From: Solirubrobacterales bacterium
Lineage (GTDB): Bacteria > Actinomycetota > Thermoleophilia > Solirubrobacterales > 70-9
NCBI GenBank assembly: GCA_025450195.1
Contig: JANWHW010000028.1
Span: 145,521-209,520 of the forward strand
Direction: 5' to 3'
Length of the DNA: 64,000 nt
Position 1 is the stretch's first letter. Each line of letters starts with the position of its first letter. This document shows, one piece after another, positions 41,715 to 50,055 of this stretch. The notes beneath the pieces were generated by a model. The model did not search any database. It had not been told where the DNA came from and saw nothing but the letters and a program-made list of their open reading frames with translations. Both the position numbers and the translations under genes were made by a program.

Positions 41715-41900
41715 GGGTGGTACGGTAGCCCCGAGGCTCGAGCCCGCTCGAGAGCCGTCTCACCGTTTGACCCAACACAAACGGCGCGGGAGCTGATCTC
41801 TCTCAACCCCGTGGGGTTGCGAGGAGGCGCCCACCCTTCACTTCAAGGGATCAAAGCCAGAGGCGGTACCGGCGGGCTGGGGCCTCTTTTCTCTGGCGGG
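41715..41900 (+). promoter_or_regulatory. Candidate structured 5' leader/attenuator ahead of mnmA-alaS (T-box-like, incomplete match)
   Basis: Hairpins CCGTTTG/CAAACGG and CAACCCC/GGGGTTG, T-box-like AGAGGCGGTACCGGCGGGC (41859-41877) followed by GGCCTCTTTT terminator-like stem. Confidence 0.4.
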
Positions 41901-41991
41901 TGATCAGGTTGACCTGGCGTCAGGTCCGCGACGACGCGGCCGAGATCGCAGGGGACCTGCGAAGGCTGCTCATGCCTCCTACTCTTTAGCG

Positions 41992-43464
41992 ATGGAACGG
42001 GAGTCGTTCGAGCACTACCTACGGGATGAGGCGCGGCGCGGTCCGGCCGATCCGGACGCCTACACCGGCGCCGCCGGCGGGGCTGCCTGCGGTGACCTGT
42101 CGCGGATATCCCTCGTCCTGGACGAGGGTCGAATCGATTCGGTCACCTTCGACGCTGAGGGATGTGGGGCGATGCGAGCGGCGACTGCAGCGACGGCCGA
42201 GATGGTCGAGGGCGAGGCAGTGCTGAGCGCCGCGCGGATCGGGATGGACGAGATCGACACCGCCCTAGGAGGGCTGACGCCGGCCAAGCGGCATGCCGCA
42301 CAACTCGCCGCCGATGCCCTGCACCGGGCCTTGGCCACCGCGGCCGCCTCAAGCGATCAATTGGCGCCGGAAGCTCCTTCAAGTGGATCTTCACCGACCA
42401 CCCCGCAGCGGGTCCTGGTCGCGATGTCGGGGGGTGTCGACAGCGCCGTAGCCGCCTTGTTGGAACGGGAGCAGGGGATGGAGGTGATCGGGGTGACCCT
42501 GAAGCTCTGGGCCGACCCCGAGACCGACGGCGCCAAGGCGTGCTGTTCGCCGGAGGCCGTGCTCGGCGCCCGTGCGGTCGCGCACTCACTCGACGTTCCC
42601 CACCTGACGCTCGACCTCGAGGAGGATTTCCGGCGCCGGGTCGTTGGCGCCTTCGTCTCGGGTTATACGGCGGGTGCGACGCCAAACCCATGCATCGTCT
42701 GCAACGGGGAGGTTCGCATTGCGGCGATGGTCGATCTCGCCGAACGGCTCGGGGCCGACTATCTCGTCACCGGCCACTACGCGCGGATCGTCGAGGATGG
42801 CGACGGGCCCCTGCTGGCGGCTGCTTCTGACCGGAACAAGGACCAGAGCTACATGCTGGCCGCCTTGCCCCCGGCGATGCTGACCAAGCTGCGATTCCCC
42901 CTGACCGACATCTCCAAGCCTGAAGTGCGTGACGTGGCTGCTCGTCACGGGCTCTCGGTCGCCCACAAGCCAGAGAGTCAGGACCTCTGTTTCCTTGCCG
43001 GTCAGGGCAAGCAGAAGTTCCTAAGCCGCCACGGCGGGCTCGGGGAGCGTGAGGGCGACGTGCTCGACCGCTCCGGGCAGCCAATTGGGCGCCACCGCGG
43101 CCATCACAACTTCACGGTCGGGCAGCGGCGAGGGCTTGGGGTATCGGCCCCCGAGCCCCTCTATGTGCTTTCCACCGATGCGGCTGCGAACACCGTCACC
43201 GTCGGTGGCCGCGAGGATCTGGCGACGAAGCGGATCAAGGTTCGCGACGCGGTCCTGCATCGCGACGGCGGGATAGTCGATGCCGTGAAGCTCCGCTACC
43301 GGGCGATCGCCGTTCCTGCGGTTTGTGGAGCGCAGGCGGGCCACCACGCAGAGTTGGGCATCGACCTCGAAGAGGCGTTCGATGCGGCCTCGCCGGGACA
43401 GGCCGCCATTCTGTTGGCCGGCGAGACGATCGTCGGTCACGGCACGATCGCGACTGCGGTCTAG
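41992..43464 (+). CDS. mnmA: IscU/NifU-N-like domain fused to tRNA 2-thiouridylase MnmA
   Basis: N-term AACGDLSRISLVLDEGRIDSVTFDAEGCGAMRAA (IscU-like); then VAMSGGVDSAVAALLERE, TPNPCIVCNGEVRI, SQDLCFLAGQ. Confidence 0.92.
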   Translation: MERESFEHYLRDEARRGPADPDAYTGAAGGAACGDLSRISLVLDEGRIDSVTFDAEGCGAMRAATAATAEMVEGEAVLSAARIGMDEIDTALGGLTPAKRHAAQLAADALHRALATAAASSDQLAPEAPSSGSSPTTPQRVLVAMSGGVDSAVAALLEREQGMEVIGVTLKLWADPETDGAKACCSPEAVLGARAVAHSLDVPHLTLDLEEDFRRRVVGAFVSGYTAGATPNPCIVCNGEVRIAAMVDLAERLGADYLVTGHYARIVEDGDGPLLAAASDRNKDQSYMLAALPPAMLTKLRFPLTDISKPEVRDVAARHGLSVAHKPESQDLCFLAGQGKQKFLSRHGGLGEREGDVLDRSGQPIGRHRGHHNFTVGQRRGLGVSAPEPLYVLSTDAAANTVTVGGREDLATKRIKVRDAVLHRDGGIVDAVKLRYRAIAVPAVCGAQAGHHAELGIDLEEAFDAASPGQAAILLAGETIVGHGTIATAV

Positions 43465-43624
43465 TGTCGTGAGTCGGAGTTTCGCGGCCACCTCGCGGCG
43501 CCCGGGCGCGCATGGACCCACCCGCACGGCACAGGTACTTCAGTACCTGTCTGCCGTGCGTGCGGCCCCAGCCACACCCGGTCACTCGCGACGTTGCACC
43601 CAAAATTCCGACTCACGACACTAG
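43461..43624. repeat. MITE-like nested inverted-repeat element between mnmA and alaS
   Basis: Perfect 18-bp arms CTAGTGTCGTGAGTCGGA (43461-43478)/TCCGACTCACGACACTAG (43607-43624); inner GCACGGCACAGGTAC ttca GTACCTGTctGCCGTGC; GCGCCCGGGCGC palindrome. Confidence 0.88.
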
Positions 43625-43678
43625 GCTCTTTGACCAACCCCGCGGCCTTCTCGCCCGTGAATATTTAGGCTCCCTCAC

Positions 43679-46303
43679 ATGAAGGCGCAGGAGATTCGCG
43701 ACACCTACCTCTCGTTTTTCGAAGAGCGGGGGCATAAGGTCGTACCCTCGGCCTCGCTGGTGCCCTCTGTGCACGACCCGTCGGTCCTGCTCACCACTGC
43801 GGGGATGCAGCCCTTCAAGCCGTACTTCCTAGGCCTCGAGCGGCCACCTGCGCCTCGCCTGGCCGATGTGCAGAAGTGCTTCCGGACCACCGACATCGAA
43901 GAGGTGGGAAACACCGCTCGCCACATGACCTTCTTCGAGATGCTCGGCAATTGGAGCTTTGGCGACTACTTCAAGGAAGAGTCGATCCCCTGGGGCTGGG
44001 AGCTCTCGACGCAGGGGTTCGGGATGGACCCGGAGCGGATCTGGGTCACCGTCTTCGGCGGCGATGAGGAGCTCCGGCTTGGTCCCGATCAGGAAGCGAT
44101 AGAGATTTGGCGGCGGGTCGGTGTCCCCGACGAGCGGATCGTCCAGCTCGGCCGCGGCGACAATTTTTGGCAGGCCGGCCCGACCGGTCCGTGCGGCCCA
44201 TGTTCAGAGCTCTACCTCGACCGCGGCGAGGAGTTCGGCGCCGCCGACGAGCGTCCCGGAGACGACACCGATCGCTTCCTCGAGTTCTGGAACCACGTCT
44301 TCATGAGCTACGACCTCGCCGAGGACGGCAGCGTGACCGAGCTGCCGACCCGCAACATCGATACCGGCATGGGCTTGGATCGGATGGCTGCCATCCTCCA
44401 GGACGTTCCCTCGGTCTTCGAGACCGACCACGTGCGGCCGCTGGTTGACCTCGCCGAGGAGCTGTCGGGCCGCCGCTACGAGGAGGGAGGGGAGGTGACC
44501 CGTGCGATGCGGATCGTCGCCGACCACTCTCGCGGCGCTGCCTTCCTGATCGCCGACGGCGTCGTTCCCTCCAACGAGGACCGCGGCTACATCCTGCGCC
44601 GAATCATGCGGAGGGCGATCCAGCAGGGCCGCACGCTGGGCCTTGAGTCGCCCTGGTTGGGACGCTTCGCCGAGCGCACGATCGAGCTGATGGGGGATGC
44701 CTACCCGGAGCTGGCCGTCGAGCGCGAGACGATCGCCCGCTGGGTCGGCGATGAGGAGGAGAGCTTCGGCCGCACGCTGGAGCGCGGCACCGAGCTGCTG
44801 GAGCGCTTGATGGCCGACGCGAAGGACTCCCAAACCTCCTGGATCGACGCCTCCGAGGCCTTCAAGCTGCACGACACCTACGGCTTTCCCTACGACCTCA
44901 CCAAGGAGCTGCTGTCCGAGCAGGGGCTCTCGGTCGATGACGGTGGTTTTGAAGAGCTGATGGAGGAGCAGCGCCAGCGGGCGCGGATGGGCGTCGCCAC
45001 CGCGCACGGCTCAGAGGATCGCCACGGCAAGGTGATGGCCTTCGCCTCAGATGCGGCGCCAAGCCGTTTCGTCGGCTACGAGACCCTGCGCACGACGACC
45101 GGCGTCGCCGCAGTCGAGGTCGAAGACGGGAAGGCGCTGGTCAAGCTGGAGCAGAGCCCGTTCTACGCCGAGGGCGGGGGCCAGGTCGCCGACTCGGGGA
45201 TATTGCGCAAGGGCGACGAGGAGGTCAGGGTGCTCGACGTTTACCGGGTCGGCGATGACCAGGCGCTCGAGGTAGAGCCGGCGAGCGACTGGGTGGCGTC
45301 TGGAGTGGCGGTCGAGGCCGAGGTGGATCACGAGGCTCGCTACGCCACGATGCGCAATCACACCGCGACCCATCTGCTGCACGCCGCCCTGCGGCAGCGG
45401 CTTGGTGACCACGTCCGGCAGGCCGGATCGGCCGTTCGCCCGGACAAGCTGCGTTTCGACTTCACCCATGGGCAGGCGCTGGGCGGCGAGGAGCTTGGCG
45501 CGATCGAGGATCAGGTCAACGAGTGGATCAAGGAGAGTCACCCCGTGCGCTGGCTCGAGATGGCGCGGGAGGAGGCCGAAGGGCTCGGGGCGATGGCGCT
45601 GTTCGGAGAGAAATACGGCGAGTGGGTTCGCGTCGTGGAGGTCGACGGCGTATCGAGGGAGCTGTGTGGAGGAACGCACATCGCCAACACAGCCGAGGTC
45701 GGGATCTTCAAGATCGTCTCTGAGGGGTCGAGCGCCGCGAACGTGCGCCGAATCGAGGCGCTCAGCGGCCCCGCCGCGATCGATTGGTTTCGAGCTCAGG
45801 AGCAGAGCCTGCGCGAGGTCGGAGAGCTGCTGGGCAGCCCACAGGACCCACTGACCGGGGCTAGCCGCGCAGCTGAGCGCCTTCGCGAGGCGGGGGAGGG
45901 GGCCAGGGAGGCCGAGAAGCAGCAGCTGGCCGAGGAAGCGGACCGCCTCGCCTCCGATGCGGCCAAGGTGGGTGGGGTGGCGTTGGTTTGCGCACGCACG
46001 GGGCTTGCCGACCAAAAGCAGCTGCTTGACCTCGGAAGCAGAGTTCGATCGAAGCTGCCCGAGGAGTCGGCTGTTGTCTTGGGTGGTGCCGACGGTGGCA
46101 AGGTCGGGCTGGTGGTTTTGGCCTCCAAGGCCGCGGTGGCACGCGGGCTCTCGGCCGCGGCGATCGTTCGCGAGGCAGCGCCGGTCATCGGAGGCGGTGG
46201 GGGCGGTCGGGACGACATGGCGCAGGCCGGCGGCAAGGATGCCGCCAAGTTGGACGAGGCCCTTGCGGTCGCGCGGCAGGCCGTCGAGCGAGGCATGGGC
46301 TAG
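43679..46303 (+). CDS. alaS: Alanyl-tRNA synthetase
   Basis: MKAQEIRDTYLSFFEERGHKVVPSASLVP; HTATHLLHAALRQRLG; SRELCGGTHIANTAEVG. Confidence 0.98.
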   Translation: MKAQEIRDTYLSFFEERGHKVVPSASLVPSVHDPSVLLTTAGMQPFKPYFLGLERPPAPRLADVQKCFRTTDIEEVGNTARHMTFFEMLGNWSFGDYFKEESIPWGWELSTQGFGMDPERIWVTVFGGDEELRLGPDQEAIEIWRRVGVPDERIVQLGRGDNFWQAGPTGPCGPCSELYLDRGEEFGAADERPGDDTDRFLEFWNHVFMSYDLAEDGSVTELPTRNIDTGMGLDRMAAILQDVPSVFETDHVRPLVDLAEELSGRRYEEGGEVTRAMRIVADHSRGAAFLIADGVVPSNEDRGYILRRIMRRAIQQGRTLGLESPWLGRFAERTIELMGDAYPELAVERETIARWVGDEEESFGRTLERGTELLERLMADAKDSQTSWIDASEAFKLHDTYGFPYDLTKELLSEQGLSVDDGGFEELMEEQRQRARMGVATAHGSEDRHGKVMAFASDAAPSRFVGYETLRTTTGVAAVEVEDGKALVKLEQSPFYAEGGGQVADSGILRKGDEEVRVLDVYRVGDDQALEVEPASDWVASGVAVEAEVDHEARYATMRNHTATHLLHAALRQRLGDHVRQAGSAVRPDKLRFDFTHGQALGGEELGAIEDQVNEWIKESHPVRWLEMAREEAEGLGAMALFGEKYGEWVRVVEVDGVSRELCGGTHIANTAEVGIFKIVSEGSSAANVRRIEALSGPAAIDWFRAQEQSLREVGELLGSPQDPLTGASRAAERLREAGEGAREAEKQQLAEEADRLASDAAKVGGVALVCARTGLADQKQLLDLGSRVRSKLPEESAVVLGGADGGKVGLVVLASKAAVARGLSAAAIVREAAPVIGGGGGGRDDMAQAGGKDAAKLDEALAVARQAVERGMG

Positions 46304-46326
46304 CCGTGGGGAAGGCGAACGCCTAG

Positions 46327-46731
46327 ATGCGCGTGCTTGCCCTTGACCACGGCACAGCTCGAATCGGCTGTGCGATATCCGACCCAAGCGGCACGCTTGC
46401 GACTCCGTTGCCGACGATCGAACCACCCGAGCCTCGCTCTGTGGCTGAGCTGGTCGATGCGTATGACGTCAAGTGCGTCGTCGTCGGGCTGCCACTTCAC
46501 CTCGGCGGCGAGGAGGGCGCCCAGGCAGAACTGGCGCGAACCTTTTGCGGCGAACTGAAGGCGATGCTCGAAGTGCCTGTCGAGACCTATGACGAGCGCT
46601 TGACCTCCAAGATGGCTGAGGCCAGCCGCCGCGCGGGCGCCACGGCACCGCCCGACTCGCTCGCCGCCGCGCATCTTCTCGAGAGCTATCTGGCCGGTCG
46701 CGTGGCGGCTGAGGGAGACGGCGATGAGTGA
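46327..46731 (+). CDS. ruvX: Putative pre-16S rRNA nuclease / Holliday junction resolvase
   Basis: RVLALDHGTARIGCAISDPSGTLATPLPTI; VVVGLPLHLGGEEG; YDERLTS. Confidence 0.92.
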   Translation: MRVLALDHGTARIGCAISDPSGTLATPLPTIEPPEPRSVAELVDAYDVKCVVVGLPLHLGGEEGAQAELARTFCGELKAMLEVPVETYDERLTSKMAEASRRAGATAPPDSLAAAHLLESYLAGRVAAEGDGDE

Positions 46732-48049
46732 TGAGCCCAAGGACTGGTTCTCCGATGACTCGCTCCTCGACTCCGGCGACCCCGCTGCCGTAGAGCGGGA
46801 GCGGCGCAGGCAGGAGCGCGAGGAGCGGCGGCGCGAACGAGAGACGAAGCGAGCCGAGCAGGAGGCGGCACTTCCAGCAGCAGAGGCCCCGGTGCCGCCA
46901 TCGCAGCCCCGCAGCCCCGAGGCGGAGTTCTGGAACGACCCTCCAGCCGAGCCCTTGCCTCCGCCCACATCCCCACCACGCAGCCCCCGCGAAGGCGCAG
47001 GTGTCCTGGCCGCGGCACGCCGCCATCCGCTGCGGATCGTCGGGGCTCTCGCCGCGGCAGTAGCCATCTTGCTCCTCGTGGCTCTCTTCCAGCCCTTCCA
47101 CGGCGATGGCTCGGGCCGCGTCACGGTCAGCATCCCGAAGGGGGCGAGCGTCGCCGAGGTGGGCGATCTGCTCGACCGAGAGGGCGTTGTTTCGAACTCG
47201 ACGCTGTTTCAGCTTCGAGTCACCCTGGCGGGTAAGCGGTCCGAGCTTTACCCCGGCCAGTACGTCCTGGCCAGTGGGATGAGCTACGGCGCGGCGATCG
47301 ATGCGCTCTCGACGGCCCCCCTCAAAACGACGACCACCGTGACCGTCCCAGAGGGCTACAGCCGCGCAGAGGCGGCGCAGGTGGCGAGAGAGGTTGGGTT
47401 GACCGGCGACTATCTGGAGGACAGCGTCCACTCGAAGTACCTCGATCCAGCCGATTACGGCGGTAAGAGTGCCAAGGACCTGGAGGGGTTCCTCTTCCCG
47501 GACACCTTCGAGCTGAAGGCAAAAGCGCCGGCGGCTGACCTCGTCCAACTTCAGCTGCAGGACTTCAAGCGACGAATCAAGGGCGTCAACATGCGCTACG
47601 CGCACTCCAAGAACCTCACGGTCTACGACGTGGTGACGATCGCCTCGATGGTTGAGCGCGAGGCCCAGCTCGATAGCGAGCGCCCCCTTGTCGCCGCCGT
47701 CATCTACAACCGCCTTCACGAAGGCATGCCGCTGGGAATCGACGCGACGATCCGCTTTGCGACCGGCAACTACGACCAACCGCTGACCGAATCCGAGCTG
47801 GCCGTCGACTCCCCTTACAACACGCGGCTCAGGGCCGGTCTGCCGCCGGGGCCGATCGGCAGCCCGGGGCTTGCTTCGATCGAAGCCGCCGCTCATCCGG
47901 CGAAGGTCGACTACCTCTACTACGTCGTCAAGCCCGGCACCTGCGGAGAGCACTCCTTCTCCTCCACGGACGCGGAGTTCCAGGCCGACGTCGCTCGCTA
48001 CAATGAAGCCCGCGAAGCGGCGGGCGGCGAATCCCCGGATTCCTGCTAG
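46724..48049 (+). CDS. mltG: Endolytic transglycosylase MltG (YceG)
   Basis: YDVVTIASMVEREAQLDSERPLVAAVIYNRLHEGMPLGIDATIRFA; SPYNTRLRAGLPPGPIGSPGLASIEAAAHPA. Confidence 0.95.
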   Translation: MSDEPKDWFSDDSLLDSGDPAAVERERRRQEREERRRERETKRAEQEAALPAAEAPVPPSQPRSPEAEFWNDPPAEPLPPPTSPPRSPREGAGVLAAARRHPLRIVGALAAAVAILLLVALFQPFHGDGSGRVTVSIPKGASVAEVGDLLDREGVVSNSTLFQLRVTLAGKRSELYPGQYVLASGMSYGAAIDALSTAPLKTTTTVTVPEGYSRAEAAQVAREVGLTGDYLEDSVHSKYLDPADYGGKSAKDLEGFLFPDTFELKAKAPAADLVQLQLQDFKRRIKGVNMRYAHSKNLTVYDVVTIASMVEREAQLDSERPLVAAVIYNRLHEGMPLGIDATIRFATGNYDQPLTESELAVDSPYNTRLRAGLPPGPIGSPGLASIEAAAHPAKVDYLYYVVKPGTCGEHSFSSTDAEFQADVARYNEAREAAGGESPDSC

Positions 48050-48844
48050 ATGCCTCGGCTCGCCGTCCTCGGACACCCGGTAAGCCACTCTCGCTCCCCC
48101 GCCATGCACAACGCCGCGTTCGCCCTGCTTGGGATGGCGGAGGAATGGGGCTATGAGGCAATCGACGTCGCGCCCGATGAGTTCGAGAGGCGGGTGCAGG
48201 CGATGCTGGGGGAAGGGTTCGCCGGGGCAAATGTCACGGTTCCCCACAAGGGCGCGGCGCTGGCGCTTGCCGACACGGTTTCCGAGACGGCGCGCGAGAT
48301 CGGAGCCGCTAATACGCTGAGCTTCGTCGCGGGCGAAGTGCATGCCGACAACACCGACGCCCAAGGCCTGCTGGATGCTCTCCCCGAGTCGGTTCAGGGC
48401 ATCCGGGCCCTCGTTCTCGGCGCCGGCGGCGCGGCACGGGCGGTGGTTTGGGCCCTAACGCGAGAGGGCGCCGAGGTCGAGGTTTGGAACCGCACTGAGC
48501 TGCGTTCGGCCAACCTCTGCCAGGAGCTTGGCGGCCGGCCGGCCGGGCCCTCGCCCGACCCAGGCGCATTTGGCCTGATCGTCAACTCAACCGCCGTCGG
48601 GTTGCGCGGCGAGGACCCGTTTGTCGATTTGCCGCTCACACGGAGCGGGTTCGCTTCCGGGCAGACCGTCGTTGACATGGTCTATGGGGAAGGACGAACG
48701 CCGCTGCTCGCCGCTGCGATCGAGGCCGGGGCGAGGGTCGTCGACGGGATCGAGGTGCTGGTCCATCAGGGTGGCCTCTCGTTTGGCATCTGGACGGGGC
48801 GCGAGGCGCCGCTCGATGCGATGCGCGCGGCGGCGCGCGGCTGA
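48050..48844 (+). CDS. aroE: Shikimate dehydrogenase
   Basis: LAVLGHPVSHSRSPAMHNAAF; GANVTVPHKGAAL; LGAGGAARAVVWAL. Confidence 0.94.
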   Translation: MPRLAVLGHPVSHSRSPAMHNAAFALLGMAEEWGYEAIDVAPDEFERRVQAMLGEGFAGANVTVPHKGAALALADTVSETAREIGAANTLSFVAGEVHADNTDAQGLLDALPESVQGIRALVLGAGGAARAVVWALTREGAEVEVWNRTELRSANLCQELGGRPAGPSPDPGAFGLIVNSTAVGLRGEDPFVDLPLTRSGFASGQTVVDMVYGEGRTPLLAAAIEAGARVVDGIEVLVHQGGLSFGIWTGREAPLDAMRAAARG

Positions 48845-48869
48845 CTGCGCCTATAGCCTCTTGGCACCT

Positions 48870-50036
48870 ATGACCGCTTTTCGCTTCACCACCGCAGGCG
48901 AGTCGCATGGCCCCGGCCTGGTCGCGATCGTCGAGGGAATGCCGGCAGGGCTCGAGTTGGACCGCGAGGCACTCGATCGGGACATGGCGCGCCGCCAGCT
49001 CGGTCACGGGCGCGGCGGGCGGATGAGAATCGAGACCGACACGGTCGAGATCCGCTCCGGGGTTCGGCACGGCCGTACGCTTGGCAGTCCGATTGCGGTG
49101 CTGGTGGCCAACCGCGACTACGCCAACTGGGAGGACCGGATGAACCCCTGGCCGGTCGAGGCCGCGGTTGACGAGGTTCACCTGCCACGACCCGGGCACG
49201 CTGACCTGGTCGGAGCTCAGAAGTACGGACATACCGACATCCGCAACGTCCTCGAGCGGGCAAGTGCGCGAGAGACGGCGGCACGCGTTGCCGCCGGGGG
49301 CCTCGCCCGAAGCTTCCTGGCCGCACTGGGCGTCAGCGTCCACAGCCATGTGATCCAGGTCGCCTCGGTGAAGGCGCCGGAGCGCTCTGGCCTTGCACCG
49401 GACGACTTCGCGAGCGTGGATGAGGACCCCGTGCGCTGCCTCGACTCCGAGGCAAGTGCCGAGATGGTCGAGGAGATCAATCGCCTGCGCAAGGCCAATG
49501 AGAGCCTTGGGGGAAGCTTCGAGGTGCTCGCATTCGGCCTCGTTCCCGGGCTGGGGTCGCATATCTCTTGGGAAGACCGGTTGGACGGCCGGTTGGCGGG
49601 AGCCGTGGCTTCGATCCAGTCGGTGAAGGGGGTCGCGATCGGCGAAGCATGGGACGTCGCCGGGCGCCCCGGCTCAGATGCCCATGACGAGATCTTCTGG
49701 TCTGAGGAGCGCGGCTACTTCCGCGAGACCAATCATGCCGGTGGTCTTGAGGGCGGGATGACCAATGGCCTGCCACTCTCGGTGCGCGCCGCGATCAAGC
49801 CGATCTCGACCCTGACGAAGCCACTGCGCTCCGTCGACACCGAGACCAAGGAGCCCGCGCAGGCTCTGCGCGAGCGCACCGATTCGACCGTGGTGCCCGC
49901 GGCGGCGGTGGTTGCCGAGGCAATGGTTTGCCTGGCTCTGGCGCGCTGTTACCGCGAGAAGTTCGGAGGCGACCACATCGACGACGTCCTCGCCGCCGTC
50001 GAGGCTTATAAGAAGCGCATCGACTTCCGGGGATGA
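48870..50036 (+). CDS. aroC: Chorismate synthase
   Basis: FRFTTAGESHGPGLVAIVEGMPAGL; GRGGRMRIETD; NHAGGLEGGMTNGLPL. Confidence 0.96.
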   Translation: MTAFRFTTAGESHGPGLVAIVEGMPAGLELDREALDRDMARRQLGHGRGGRMRIETDTVEIRSGVRHGRTLGSPIAVLVANRDYANWEDRMNPWPVEAAVDEVHLPRPGHADLVGAQKYGHTDIRNVLERASARETAARVAAGGLARSFLAALGVSVHSHVIQVASVKAPERSGLAPDDFASVDEDPVRCLDSEASAEMVEEINRLRKANESLGGSFEVLAFGLVPGLGSHISWEDRLDGRLAGAVASIQSVKGVAIGEAWDVAGRPGSDAHDEIFWSEERGYFRETNHAGGLEGGMTNGLPLSVRAAIKPISTLTKPLRSVDTETKEPAQALRERTDSTVVPAAAVVAEAMVCLALARCYREKFGGDHIDDVLAAVEAYKKRIDFRG

Positions 50037-50055
50037 GACCCCCTTTTTCCACGTC

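Noticed and set aside
46469-48364. 631-aa minus-strand ORF opposite ruvX/mltG/aroE
   Set aside because: Crosses three well-supported plus-strand genes; low-complexity antisense translation.
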